Source of the DNA: Poriferisodalis sp026713105
GTDB lineage: Bacteria > Actinomycetota > Acidimicrobiia > Acidimicrobiales > Poriferisodalaceae
NCBI GenBank assembly: GCA_965115995.1
Contig: OZ220472.1
Location: 558,001-622,000, forward strand
Direction of reading: 5' to 3'
DNA length: 64,000 bases
Part shown: piece after piece, positions 24,237-33,053 of the stretch
Layout: each line of letters begins with the position of its first letter
Position numbering within the stretch: position 1 is the stretch's first letter
The notes under the pieces: model-generated
What the model was told of the DNA's origin: nothing
Database searches by the model: none
The model's input: the letters and a program-made list of their open reading frames with translations, nothing else
Made by a program: the position numbers and the translations under genes

Positions 24237-26321
24237 GTCGAGCACGTCGCAGATGAAGGCGAGAATGAAGGCCTCGTCACGCCAGGCGTCGTAGCGGCCT
24301 GACGGTCCGCCGTGGCCGGCCCCCATCTCGGTGCGCAGCAGGATCGGCTCGGTCGAGGTCGTCGTCGCTCGCAGCTTGGCGACCCACTTCGCTGGCTCCC
24401 AGTACTGCACCCGCGGGTCGTTGAGCCCTGCGGTCACGAGCAAAGCCGGATGGTCGACGGCTTCCACGTTCTCGTAGGGCGCGTACGACCGGATGGTCTC
24501 GAAGACTTCCGGATCGTTGGGGTCGCCCCACTCGTCGTATTCGGTGACTGTCAGCGGGATGTCGGGATCGAGCATCGTGTTCAGCACATCCACGAACGGC
24601 ACCTCGGCGACGATGCCGCAGAACAGCTCCGGATGGCGGTTCGCCATGGCGCCCATCAGCAATCCGCCGGCGCTGCCGCCACGGGCGACGATCCGTGCTG
24701 GGTCGGCCCAGTCGGTTGCGGCGAGGTGTGCGGCGCACGCGGCGAAGTCGTCGAACGTGTTCGACTTGTTGGCCAGCTTGCCGCCTTCGTACCAAGGTCG
24801 GCCGAGCTCGCCGCCGCCTCGGACATGGGCAATGGCGAAGAGAACTCCCCGGTCGAGCAGCGACAGCCGCGCCGTCGAGAACGATGCCGGCATCGGCATC
24901 TCGTACGCGCCGTAGCCGTACAGCAGGCACGGCGCAGGCCAACGCACGGCGCTCGGCTTCCACACCATGCTGATGGGGACTTCGGTGCCGTCGGGCGCAG
25001 TTGCCCTGATTCGCTCAGTTCGGTATGCGGTCAGATCGACGTCGCCGAGCACCGGAAGCTGGTCGAGCAGCTCTCGCTCGGCGCTGTCGAGGTCCAGCTC
25101 GAAGATCGACGGCGGCGTGACCATCGACGTGTAGCCGAAGCGGTACCGCTCGGTCTCGTATTCGGCGTTCGAGCCGCCTCCTGCTTCGTAGACAGGCTCG
25201 GGCATCTCGATTTCGACTCCCGGACCCAGCGGGAGTTCTTCGCTGGCCTTGCTGGTGTCGTGGACGCGCATCGTCACCAGGCCGTCCTTGCGCTCGTGAA
25301 CGACGGCGAAATCGGCGAAGCAGTCCACGCCGTCCAGCCGGATGCCTGGCCGGGCACCGATGAGCTCTCGCCACGGCAGGCCCTCGCCCCCGGAATCGGT
25401 CGGCAGTGGTGCCTCCAAGAGACGGAAATCCTCGGCGCCGTCATTGGTCACGATGAGCAGGCGATCGTCTTGGTGGTCGACGCCGTACTCGATGCCCTCT
25501 CGACGCTCCTGCACCAGCAGCAGGGCTGAGGTCGGATTGTCGGCGTCGAGCAGCCGGTGCTCAGAGGTGGTCTTCGACTCGCATCCGATGCCGATGTACC
25601 GCTCGCTGCGAGAGGCCCCGACGCCCACCCAGAACCGCTCGTCGTCTTCCCGGTACACCTCGACGTCGTCGGCGGGGTCGGTGCCCACGACGTGGCGGAT
25701 GACCCGGTTCGGGCGCTGGGCTGGGTCGGTGCGCACGGCGAACAGCGTCGAGTTGTCGTTCGCCCACACCAGCCCGTAGCTGAGGTCGGTGAGCCCGCAG
25801 TCGGGAGCAGGCACATCGGGGCCGTCGAGCACTTCGCCGCTCGCAATGTCGACGATGGTCAGTGCGTACTTCTCGTCGCCGTCGGTGTCGACGGTGTAGG
25901 CGAGCAGGCGGTGGTCGGGACTGGCAGCCAGGTCGCCGACGGCGAAGTAGTCGTGGCCCTCGGCCAGCTCGTTCTCGTCGAGCAGCACCGCCTCGTCATC
26001 GTCGCCGCCGCCGCGGGGTCGTCGCACGTGGATGACGTACTGCTGGCCTTCCACCGTGCGCGCCCGGTACTCCCAGTCGTCCTTCGGTGTCGGCAACGAC
26101 TGGTGCGTCTCCTTGGTGCGTGCCTTGATCTCGTTGAAGAGCTGCTCGCGCAGTTCGGCCAGGTGCGCCGCCGCTGCCTCGGTGTAGGCATTCTCAGCCT
26201 CGAGATAGTCCCGCACGGCGGGCTCGTCCCGGTCGCGCAGCCAGTGCCACGGGTCGGCGGTCTCGGTGCCGTGAATGCGCCGGATGTGAGGCCGCTGCGG
26301 TGCCACCGGAGGCTGCGTCAT
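24228..26321 (-). CDS. ptrB: S9A peptidase, oligopeptidase B-like
   Basis: This 697-residue cytosolic serine oligopeptidase cuts short peptides, typically after basic residues in the PtrB type. A seven-bladed propeller (about 70-400) covers the C-terminal alpha/beta-hydrolase domain. Seen: the N-terminal HGTETADPWHWLRDRD, the oligopeptidase block YGAYEMPMPASFSTARLSLL, nucleophile Ser550 in ARGGSAGGLLMGA, the acid Asp in GLNDPRVQYWEPAKW and the His in GAGHGGPSGRYD. The length is normal. Its last codons lie in the repeat array. A TACGGT box 9 nt before the ATG may be its promoter. Confidence 0.9.
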   Translation of the reverse strand: MTQPPVAPQRPHIRRIHGTETADPWHWLRDRDEPAVRDYLEAENAYTEAAAAHLAELREQLFNEIKARTKETHQSLPTPKDDWEYRARTVEGQQYVIHVRRPRGGGDDDEAVLLDENELAEGHDYFAVGDLAASPDHRLLAYTVDTDGDEKYALTIVDIASGEVLDGPDVPAPDCGLTDLSYGLVWANDNSTLFAVRTDPAQRPNRVIRHVVGTDPADDVEVYREDDERFWVGVGASRSERYIGIGCESKTTSEHRLLDADNPTSALLLVQERREGIEYGVDHQDDRLLIVTNDGAEDFRLLEAPLPTDSGGEGLPWRELIGARPGIRLDGVDCFADFAVVHERKDGLVTMRVHDTSKASEELPLGPGVEIEMPEPVYEAGGGSNAEYETERYRFGYTSMVTPPSIFELDLDSAERELLDQLPVLGDVDLTAYRTERIRATAPDGTEVPISMVWKPSAVRWPAPCLLYGYGAYEMPMPASFSTARLSLLDRGVLFAIAHVRGGGELGRPWYEGGKLANKSNTFDDFAACAAHLAATDWADPARIVARGGSAGGLLMGAMANRHPELFCGIVAEVPFVDVLNTMLDPDIPLTVTEYDEWGDPNDPEVFETIRSYAPYENVEAVDHPALLVTAGLNDPRVQYWEPAKWVAKLRATTTSTEPILLRTEMGAGHGGPSGRYDAWRDEAFILAFICDVLDVA

Positions 26322-26381
26322 GGAGTGCGCACCGTACCGGCCGCTGTGCGCAGCGGCTCCATGAATTCAGAGGCTGACCAC

Positions 26382-26387
26382 TAGCGT
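26382..26387 (+). promoter_or_regulatory. -10 box TAGCGT for the gamma carbonic anhydrase gene
   Basis: TAGCGT ends 6 nt before GTG 26394, a leaderless-type start. Confidence 0.5.
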
Positions 26388-26393
26388 GACGGC

Positions 26394-26912
26394 GTGCCTA
26401 TCTATGCGCTTGGCGAGTACGAGCCCGACATCCATCCCGACGCCTTCGTGATGCCTGAGGCGATCATCATCGGGCGTGTCACGATCGGCGCCGAGGCGTC
26501 GATCTGGTCGGGCGCGGTGCTGCGCGGCGACGACAACGACATCGTCGTAGGCGCCGGCACCTCAGTGCAAGACAACGCCGTGCTGCACGTCACCGAGGCG
26601 TGGTCGACCACAGTGGGGGAGCGCTGCACCATCGGCCACCTGGCCCACATCGAGGGCGGCGTAGTGCACGACGAGGCGCTCATCGGCACCGGGGCGATCG
26701 TGCTGCACGACGCCGAGATCGGCGAGCGGGCGCTGGTGGGCGCCGGTGCCGTGGTGCCGGGTGGCATGAAGGTGCCACCGGGAACCATCGCCGTCGGCAC
26801 CCCCGCAAAGATCCGCGAGGGCGTCGACACCGCCCCGCTCATCCTGCCCGGCGTGCAGAACTACCTCGACCGCCGAGTCCGCTACATGGGCGACCTCCGC
26901 CGCCTCGACTGA
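26394..26912 (+). CDS. Gamma carbonic anhydrase-like hexapeptide-repeat protein
   Basis: This 172-residue left-handed beta-helix protein is of the gamma carbonic anhydrase/PaaY/CaiE type, a trimeric zinc enzyme. The start is GTG 26394. Seen: isoleucine-patch hexapeptides (IIIGRVTIGAEASIW, IVVGAGTSVQDNAVLHV), VLRGDDNDIVVG with the conserved Arg-Gly-Asp, and CTIGHLAHIEGG with metal-ligand histidines. GTPAKIRE near the C-terminus is standard. The His of TIGH-x2-H fits the usual ligand spacing only approximately, so activity is not assured. Confidence 0.82.
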   Translation: MPIYALGEYEPDIHPDAFVMPEAIIIGRVTIGAEASIWSGAVLRGDDNDIVVGAGTSVQDNAVLHVTEAWSTTVGERCTIGHLAHIEGGVVHDEALIGTGAIVLHDAEIGERALVGAGAVVPGGMKVPPGTIAVGTPAKIREGVDTAPLILPGVQNYLDRRVRYMGDLRRLD

Positions 26913-26967
26913 CCCGGTATCTCGCTTCAGGCACAAATTTGCCCTGACGCGTCTTCAGCGGCGGGGG

Positions 26968-26973
26968 TAGCGT
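26968..26973 (+). promoter_or_regulatory. -10 box TAGCGT for the LLM gene at 26982
   Basis: TAGCGT ends 8 nt before ATG 26982. No ribosome binding site is visible. Confidence 0.45.
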
Positions 26974-26981
26974 CACGGCTC

Positions 26982-27887
26982 ATGAGCATGGGAAGCATCG
27001 ACCTGGGACGTATCGGCATCTGGACGGGGGTGCTCGACGCACTGCCGTCCTCGCAAGGCGTGGAATTCGTCGCCGAAGCCGAAGAGCTGGGCTACGGGGC
27101 GTTTTGGGTTCCTGAAGCCGTCGGGCGTGACCCGTTCGTGGCGTCCGCCCGGCTGCTGGAAGGCACCAGCACGATCAAGGTCGCCACGGGCATCGCCAAC
27201 ATCTACGCCCGTGACCCCATGACCATGGCCAATACGCTGCGGACCATCGACGAGGCCTACCCCGGACGCTTCCTGCTGGGCCTCGGCGTCAGCCACCACC
27301 ACCTGGTGGAGTACATCCGCAAGCACGACTACTCCCGGCCGCTCAGCTACATGCGCGAGTACCTCGAGCGCATGGGCAAGGCCCGCTTCATGGCACATGG
27401 CCCCCAAGAGCTGCCCGAGATCGTGCTGGCCGCGCTCGGCCCCAAGATGCTGGAGCTGTCAGCCACCGCGACCGCCGGCGCCCACCCGTACTTCGTGCCG
27501 CCCGAGCACACCGCAGTCGCCCGGGAGACCATGGGCTCCGACGCAGCGCTCTACCCCGAGCAGATGGCCATCCTGGACACCAACGCCGACTCAGCCCGGG
27601 CGCTTGCTCGCAAGAACATGGCCATCTACCTGGGCCTGCCGAACTACGCCAACAACCTGCTGCGGCTGGGCTTCACCCAGGCCGACGTCGACGGCGGCCC
27701 CGACGGCGGACCGTCCGACAAGCTGGTCGACGCCATCGTGGCCTGGGGCACCGAAGACGATGTCAAGGCCCGTGTGGACGCCCATTTCGACGCCGGCGCC
27801 GACCACGTCTGCGTGCAGGTCCTAGCGGCCGATCCCGCAACCGCATTCGACGGCTGGCGCCGCCTCGCCCCCGCCCTGCTGAGCTGA
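26982..27887 (+). CDS. LLM class F420-dependent oxidoreductase
   Basis: This 301-residue member of the F420-type luciferase-like family is the third in the window. The start is ATG 26982, with MSMGS as leader; an ATG two codons on is possible. Seen: AEAEELGYGAFWVPEAVGRD, KVATGIANIYARDPMTMAN, GRFLLGLGVSHHHLVE and the late GTEDDVKARVDAHFDAGADH. The SHHH segment is typical of the TIGR03620-like branch. Substrate unknown. It lies 57 bp upstream of sufB but is separated from it by its own promoter-like box. Confidence 0.85.
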   Translation: MSMGSIDLGRIGIWTGVLDALPSSQGVEFVAEAEELGYGAFWVPEAVGRDPFVASARLLEGTSTIKVATGIANIYARDPMTMANTLRTIDEAYPGRFLLGLGVSHHHLVEYIRKHDYSRPLSYMREYLERMGKARFMAHGPQELPEIVLAALGPKMLELSATATAGAHPYFVPPEHTAVARETMGSDAALYPEQMAILDTNADSARALARKNMAIYLGLPNYANNLLRLGFTQADVDGGPDGGPSDKLVDAIVAWGTEDDVKARVDAHFDAGADHVCVQVLAADPATAFDGWRRLAPALLS

Positions 27888-27932
27888 TTGCTCGGCAGCC
27901 CCCCTGCACTCGGACCCGGGCTGGGGCGGCGT

Positions 27933-27938
27933 TAGGCT
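27933..27938 (+). promoter_or_regulatory. -10 box TAGGCT for sufB
   Basis: TAGGCT ends 6 nt before ATG 27945, with no ribosome binding site. This is a likely leaderless promoter of the sufB block. Confidence 0.55.
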
Positions 27939-27944
27939 GAACCT

Positions 27945-29357
27945 ATGACCGACACCGCTCAGCCCGCCGTTGGAATCGACCTCGGCAAGTACAAGCTGGG
28001 GTGGAGCGACGAGGAAGACTACGTCTTCAAGCCGCGCAAGGGCTTGAACGAAGAGATCATCCGCGAGATGTCCGCGCTCAAGAAAGAGCCGCAGTGGATG
28101 CTGGACTTCCGCCTGCGGGCCTACAAGATCTTCCAGCGCAAGCCCATGCCCAACTGGGGCGGGGACATGTCGCAGATCTACTTCGACGACATCTACTACT
28201 ACATCAAGCCCACCGAGGGCCAGGTCGACGCCTGGGAAGAGCTGCCCGACTCTGTCAAGGACACCTACGAGAAGCTGGGCATCCCCGAGGCCGAGCGCAA
28301 GTACCTCGCCGGGGTCACCGCCCAGTACGAGTCTGAGGTGGTGTACCACCGCAACCGGGAAGACCTCGAAGCCCAGGGCGTGCTGTTCAGCGACATGGAC
28401 TCCGCTGTCAAGGACTACCCCGAGCTTGTGCAGCGGTACTTCGGCAAGATCATCCCACCGGGCGACAACAAGTTCTCTGCGCTGAACTCGGCGGTGTGGT
28501 CAGGCGGGTCGTTCATCTACGTGCCGCCCGGCGTCGAGGTGGAGATGCCGCTGCAGGCCTACTTCCGCATCAACGCGGAGAACATGGGCCAGTTCGAGCG
28601 GACGCTGATCATCGCGGATGAGGGCGCCACGGTGCACTACATCGAGGGCTGCTCGGCGCCGGTGTACACCACCGACTCGCTGCACTCGGCCGTCGTCGAG
28701 CTGGTGGCGCTGCCCGGCGGGCGCATCACCTACACCACCATCCAGAACTGGTCGAACAACGTGTTCAACCTGGTCACCAAGCGAGCCGCCGCCTACGACG
28801 AAGCCCACGTGGAATGGATCGACGGCAACATCGGCAGCCGCCTCACGATGAAGTACCCGGCGGTGTACCTGATGGGTCCCAAAGCCTCGGGCGAGGTGCT
28901 GTCGGTGGCCTACGCCGGCAACGGCCAGCACCAGGACGCCGGGGCGAAGATGGTCCACGCCGCTCCCGAGACCACCTCCAAGATCGTGTCGAAGTCGATC
29001 TCCAAAGACGGCGGGCGCACCACCTACCGCGGTCTCGTGCGAGTGGAAGAAGGCATGAGCGGCTGCCGCAGCCACGTCCAGTGCGATGCGCTGCTGCTCG
29101 ACCAGGAAAGCCGCTCGGACACCTACCCGTACCAGGAGATCGGCTCACGTGACGCCGAGATCGGCCACGAGGCCACGGTGTCGAAGGTTGCCGACGAGCA
29201 GCTCTTCTACCTGATGAGCCGCGGGCTGTCGGCCGAGCAGGCCATGGGCATGGTGGTGAACGGCTTCATCGAGCCCGTGACCCGCACGCTGCCGATGGAG
29301 TACGCCGTCGAGTGGAGCCGGCTGATCGAGCTTCAGATGGAGGGATCGATCGGCTGA
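27945..29357 (+). CDS. sufB: Fe-S cluster assembly protein SufB
   Basis: This 470-residue scaffold subunit works with SufC and SufD to build iron-sulfur clusters. Seen: the N-terminal EEIIREMSALKKEPQWMLDF, the beta-helix core from about 180 with FVYVPPGV-type FIYVPPGVEVEMPLQAYFRI, IIADEGATVHYIEGCSAP, RTTYRGLVRVEEG and the C-terminal GFIEPVTRTLPMEYAVE. Conserved Cys are present in EGCSAP and GCRSHVQCDALLLD. The stop overlaps the next ATG (TGATG), coupling it to a malyl-CoA lyase gene instead of sufD. Confidence 0.95.
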   Translation: MTDTAQPAVGIDLGKYKLGWSDEEDYVFKPRKGLNEEIIREMSALKKEPQWMLDFRLRAYKIFQRKPMPNWGGDMSQIYFDDIYYYIKPTEGQVDAWEELPDSVKDTYEKLGIPEAERKYLAGVTAQYESEVVYHRNREDLEAQGVLFSDMDSAVKDYPELVQRYFGKIIPPGDNKFSALNSAVWSGGSFIYVPPGVEVEMPLQAYFRINAENMGQFERTLIIADEGATVHYIEGCSAPVYTTDSLHSAVVELVALPGGRITYTTIQNWSNNVFNLVTKRAAAYDEAHVEWIDGNIGSRLTMKYPAVYLMGPKASGEVLSVAYAGNGQHQDAGAKMVHAAPETTSKIVSKSISKDGGRTTYRGLVRVEEGMSGCRSHVQCDALLLDQESRSDTYPYQEIGSRDAEIGHEATVSKVADEQLFYLMSRGLSAEQAMGMVVNGFIEPVTRTLPMEYAVEWSRLIELQMEGSIG

Positions 29358-30415
29358 TGCGCAGTCCAAAAGACTTCTTTGCCCCGCTCGCGCTCGGGGC
29401 GCCACAACCGCTGCACGAGATCCCATTCCGGCCCTCGCGCATGATCCACTTTTTCGACCCGTCGAACGAGCGGATGCGGGCCAAGGTGCCCGACATCGCC
29501 CCCACCGTCGACGTGCTGCTGGGCAACCTCGAAGACGCTGTGTCTGCCGAGAACAAAGACGCCGCCCGGGCCGGACTGATCGAGGTTGGCAAGGCTTGGG
29601 AACGGGGCCACACCCAGCTGTGGACCCGGGTGAACAGCCTCGACTCACCGTGGTTCCTCGACGACGTGTGGGCGCTGTGTCACGAGATCGGCGACAAGCT
29701 CGACGTGATCATGGTGCCGCAAGTGGAAGGCCCCGAGGACATCCACTACGTGGATCGGCTGCTGGCCCAGCTCGAAGCCCGGGTGGGCATCGAACAGCCG
29801 CTGCTGGTGCATGCCATCTTGGAGACCGCCCGAGGCGTGGCCAATGTGGAGTCGATCTGTCTGGCGAGTCCCCGCATGCAGGGGCTCTCGCTGGGCCCTG
29901 CAGACCTCGCCGCGGATCGCCGCATGAAGACCACTCGGGTCGGCGGCGGGCATCCGGGGTACCTCGTGCGCACCGACCCGCTGCCCGACACCGACGACGA
30001 CGCACGGACAGCCTTCCAGCAGGACCTGTGGCACTACACCCTGGCCCGCATGGTCGACGCCTGCGGCACTGCGGGGATCCTGCCCTACTACGGGCCGTTC
30101 GGCGACATCGCCGACCCCGTCGGCTGCGAGGACCAATTCCGAAACGCTTACCTGCTGGGTTGCGTCGGGGCGTGGAGCCTGCACCCCAGCCAGATCGCCA
30201 TCGCGAAGCGCGTGTTCAGCCCGGAGCCCGACGAGGTGGCGTGGGCGCAGCGAGTGGTGACCGAGATGGGCGACGGCACCGGCGCCGTGATGATCGACGG
30301 CAAGATGCAAGACGACGCCACCGTCAAGCAGTGCCGGGTGGTGCTGCAGCTCGCCCGTGACCTGTCTGCGTCCGACCCTGAGCTAGCAGCCGCCTACGGG
30401 CTCGAGACCGCCTGA
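29357..30415 (+). CDS. mcl: Malyl-CoA/beta-methylmalyl-CoA lyase (Chloroflexus Mcl type)
   Basis: This 352-residue HpcH/HpaI-family lyase cleaves malyl-CoA-type thioesters to glyoxylate and acetyl- or propionyl-CoA. The ATG at 29357 overlaps the sufB stop. Seen: FYxPLALGAP-like FFAPLALGAPQP, DVLLGNLEDAVSAENKDAAR, KLDVIMVPQVEGPEDIH (metal and substrate region), SLGPADLAADRRMKTTRVGG, the DLWHYTLARMVDA helix and GKMQDDATVKQCR. From memory this matches the Chloroflexus aurantiacus enzyme closely along its length. It may act in an ethylmalonyl-CoA or 3-hydroxypropionate route. Its place inside a suf operon is odd. Confidence 0.85.
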   Translation: MRSPKDFFAPLALGAPQPLHEIPFRPSRMIHFFDPSNERMRAKVPDIAPTVDVLLGNLEDAVSAENKDAARAGLIEVGKAWERGHTQLWTRVNSLDSPWFLDDVWALCHEIGDKLDVIMVPQVEGPEDIHYVDRLLAQLEARVGIEQPLLVHAILETARGVANVESICLASPRMQGLSLGPADLAADRRMKTTRVGGGHPGYLVRTDPLPDTDDDARTAFQQDLWHYTLARMVDACGTAGILPYYGPFGDIADPVGCEDQFRNAYLLGCVGAWSLHPSQIAIAKRVFSPEPDEVAWAQRVVTEMGDGTGAVMIDGKMQDDATVKQCRVVLQLARDLSASDPELAAAYGLETA

Positions 30416-30432
30416 GTAGACCTGGACTTCTC

Positions 30433-31308
30433 ATGAGCGCTGCCGATGCTTACCCCCGCCCGCGCCGGTCGGTGCTGTACATGCCGGCGGCAAATGCCCG
30501 GGCGCTGGAGAAGGCCAAGACCATCGACGCGGATGCGCTGATCTTCGATCTCGAAGATGCCGTGGCACCCGATGCCAAGGAAGCTGCCCGCGAGGGTGCG
30601 TGCGCAGCGGTGGACTCCGGCGAGTACGGGCACCGCGAGCTCACGATTCGCTGCAACGGGCTCGACACGCCGTGGGGACGTGACGACGTTGCGGCTGCCG
30701 GCGCTGTGGCTCCGTCGGCAGTGGTCATACCCAAGGTCTCGAGTGTCACGGAATTGGCAACCGTGTCGGCCCTGCTCGACGGAGCGGGTGCGCCCGACAC
30801 CACGCGCATCTGGGCGATGATCGAGACCCCGGGAGGCATTGCCAAGGCCCGTGCGATCGCTGGCTTCGAACGCGTCGACGCCGTGGTCATGGGCACAAAC
30901 GACATGGCCAAAGAGCTGCGGGCCACGATCACGCCGGACCGGGCGGCGCTCGTGCCGCATCTGGCGACCTGCCTGGTGGCCGCACGTGAGGCCGGCGTCA
31001 CCGCACTTGACGGCGTGTACAACGACACCAGCGACGCGGAAGGGTTCGCAGCAGTGTGCGAGCAAGGGGCCACTCTCGGCTTCGACGGCAAGACACTCAT
31101 CCATCCGAGCCAGGTCGAACCGTGCAACGACGCCTTCTCGCCCAGCTTGGACGAGCTCGACTTTCACCGCCAGGTCATCGAAGCGTTCGAGGCAGCGGTT
31201 GCAGATGGCCGCGGGGTGGTGACCGTAGACGGCAAGATGGTCGAGAATCTTCATGTAGACGAAGCTCGGCGGGCCATCGCGCTCGCCGACGCGATTGCGC
31301 AGCGCTGA
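30433..31308 (+). CDS. CitE-like CoA-ester lyase or thioesterase
   Basis: This 291-residue member of the same HpcH/HpaI/CitE superfamily is smaller than Mcl. Seen: RRSVLYMPAANARALEKAKT, DALIFDLEDAVAPDAKEAAR (acidic metal-binding motif), IWAMIETPGGIAKARAIAG, VVMGTNDMAKELRA and FDGKTLIHPSQVEPCN. It could be a citramalyl-CoA lyase or an Mcl2-type malyl-CoA thioesterase. The pairing with mcl 17 bp upstream favours a role in the same pathway. I cannot choose between these from sequence. Confidence 0.75.
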   Translation: MSAADAYPRPRRSVLYMPAANARALEKAKTIDADALIFDLEDAVAPDAKEAAREGACAAVDSGEYGHRELTIRCNGLDTPWGRDDVAAAGAVAPSAVVIPKVSSVTELATVSALLDGAGAPDTTRIWAMIETPGGIAKARAIAGFERVDAVVMGTNDMAKELRATITPDRAALVPHLATCLVAAREAGVTALDGVYNDTSDAEGFAAVCEQGATLGFDGKTLIHPSQVEPCNDAFSPSLDELDFHRQVIEAFEAAVADGRGVVTVDGKMVENLHVDEARRAIALADAIAQR

Positions 31309-31322
31309 GGGGAGCAGCTGCC

Positions 31323-31733
31323 ATGCCGATGCGAACGAACTGCCGCCACTACGAGAGCCGGACGTACCCGAACGGCGACACGGTGCGCAAGTGCAACCTC
31401 GATCTCGCTCCTGAAGCTCCCTGGCGTTGCCCCGAAGACTGCCCGTCCTATTCGCCCCGGCGCCTCGATGCCGGCTGGCAGCACGGGTCGCTGGGCGTTC
31501 AGAACTTCGCCAAGGAACCTGCCAGCATCGGCGAGGACGACTCCATCGCGGCCCTGCTGGACGAAGCCGAGGACATCGTGAACACCGCTGGGCCGCGCAT
31601 CCTCGAAGAGGTTGCAGCGGAGCGGTCGAAGCGCAGGGGGATTCGCGGCAAGATGCGCGGGCGCAGCAACAAGAAGCAGCGCAAGCGGCGCCGTCGGCGC
31701 GACCGCGACGACCGCAAAGACGGCGAAGTCTGA
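31323..31733 (+). CDS. Small four-cysteine protein with basic tail, inside the suf block
   Basis: This 136-residue protein starts at ATG 31323 with GAGGGGAGC just upstream, 14 bp after the CitE-like gene. The first 45 residues carry four cysteines, C7, C24, C36 and C40 (C-x16-C-x11-C-x3-C, in MRTNCRHYES, RKCNLDLAP and WRCPEDCPSY), a plausible zinc or Fe-S site. The middle is acidic, and the last about 35 residues are extremely Arg/Lys-rich (KKQRKRRRRRDRDDRK). I do not recognise the family. Its place between the lyases and sufD suggests, but does not prove, a link to metal-cluster chemistry. Confidence 0.7.
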   Translation: MPMRTNCRHYESRTYPNGDTVRKCNLDLAPEAPWRCPEDCPSYSPRRLDAGWQHGSLGVQNFAKEPASIGEDDSIAALLDEAEDIVNTAGPRILEEVAAERSKRRGIRGKMRGRSNKKQRKRRRRRDRDDRKDGEV

Positions 31734-31786
31734 TAGCGGCCCGGTACGGGCCGTCGCGGCCCACTAGGCCCTGACGGGCGCGCCGG

Positions 31787-31792
31787 TAGCCT
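31787..31792 (+). promoter_or_regulatory. -10 box TAGCCT for sufD
   Basis: TAGCCT ends 7 nt before GTG 31800. sufD therefore probably has its own leaderless promoter within the block. Confidence 0.5.
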
Positions 31793-31799
31793 CCGCAGC

Positions 31800-33053
31800 G
31801 TGTTCACCCCTGATCTCGTCGACGCGCTCGACGGCTCCGACGCGTTGACCAAACGGCGCCGCGCCGCAGCGGATCGGGCGGTTGCCACCGGCATGCCGTC
31901 GTTCACCGAAGAGGTGTGGCGCTACACCCCCATCGACGACCTCGAAGCCGGGCACTATGCGTTCGGGGCACCCGGCGGTGCCGCCGGGCCGCCGGGCTTG
32001 ATGGCAGGCGTCGATGGCGATGCCGCAGCGGTCGTACACATCACCAACGGTGCTGTCGTAGACGTCTCGGTGCGGGCCGACGGCGTCCGCGTGAGCACGC
32101 TCGGCGACGGCGCTGACGACCTCATCGGCACGGTGGCGCCCGAGGGTCCCGATGTTTTCGGCGATTGGAACTTGGCACTGACCTCAGCGCCGGTGGTTGT
32201 CAGCATCGATCCGAAGGCGGTCCTCGCTGCGCCGATCGTCGTGCACGTCCACACCGATGTCGAGGGGCTGACTTGGTTCCCACGGCTCGTCGTGATGGCC
32301 GGGCGCACCAGCCAAGCCACGGTGATCGAGCACCACACCGGTGGGGAGTCCCCGGCGCTCATCTGCCCGCTGACCGAGCTGAGCGTGGCCGATGGTGCCC
32401 ATCTCGGTCACGTCACCGTGCAGGAACTGGGCGGCGCCGCTTGGCAGATCGCCAACCTCTGCTCAGATGTCGGCCGCGACGCCAACCTGCGGATTGGCCA
32501 CGTGGCGATGGGAGGCGCATACGCCCGGGCCCGAATCGGCACCGACATGACCGGCCGGGGCGGCCACAGCGAGATCGATGCCGTGTACTTCGGCCGTGAC
32601 AACTCCACGCTTGACTTCCGCACGTTCCAGACCCATGTGGCGCCCCACACCACCTCAGACCTGCTGTTCAAGGGGGCGGTCGACGACCATGCCCGGGCCG
32701 TTTACACCGGTCTGATCCGTATCGAAGCAGACGCCTCCCAAGTTGTTGCCAACCAGACGAATCGGAACCTGAAACTGTCCCCCAATGCGTGGGCCGAGTC
32801 GGTGCCGAACCTCGAGATCGAGAACAACGACGTGCAGTGCAGCCACGCCTCCTCGATCGGCCCGGTCGATGCCGACCAGCGCTTCTACCTCGAGAGCCGC
32901 GGTGTGCCGACCGACGTGGCCGAGGCGCTGGTGGTGCGTGGCTTCTTCGACGAAGTCCTTGATGCGTTGGCGTCTGAGCAGATCTCGGCATCGGTGCGCC
33001 AGCGCATCGACGAGCTGGTGTCCGACGCCTACTTCGCAGTGGCGGTGCCATGA
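31800..33053 (+). CDS. sufD: Fe-S cluster assembly protein SufD
   Basis: This 417-residue beta-helix protein is the heterodimer partner of SufB in the SufBC2D scaffold. The start is GTG 31800. Seen: FTEEVWRYTPIDDLEAG at the N-terminus, LVVMAGRTSQATVIEHHTGG, DFRTFQTHVAPHTTSDLLFK, ARAVYTGLIRIEADASQVVANQTN-type sequence and the standard C-terminal region with HASSIGPVDADQRFYLESRG and VVRGFFDEVL. Its stop overlaps the Rieske gene start by 4 bp. It is separated from sufB by three genes. Confidence 0.93.
   Translation: MFTPDLVDALDGSDALTKRRRAAADRAVATGMPSFTEEVWRYTPIDDLEAGHYAFGAPGGAAGPPGLMAGVDGDAAAVVHITNGAVVDVSVRADGVRVSTLGDGADDLIGTVAPEGPDVFGDWNLALTSAPVVVSIDPKAVLAAPIVVHVHTDVEGLTWFPRLVVMAGRTSQATVIEHHTGGESPALICPLTELSVADGAHLGHVTVQELGGAAWQIANLCSDVGRDANLRIGHVAMGGAYARARIGTDMTGRGGHSEIDAVYFGRDNSTLDFRTFQTHVAPHTTSDLLFKGAVDDHARAVYTGLIRIEADASQVVANQTNRNLKLSPNAWAESVPNLEIENNDVQCSHASSIGPVDADQRFYLESRGVPTDVAEALVVRGFFDEVLDALASEQISASVRQRIDELVSDAYFAVAVP

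Noticed and set aside
23830..24302. Open frames of 78-154 codons across the repeat array
   Set aside because: They translate the 29-bp repeat in three phases and have no binding site or family similarity.
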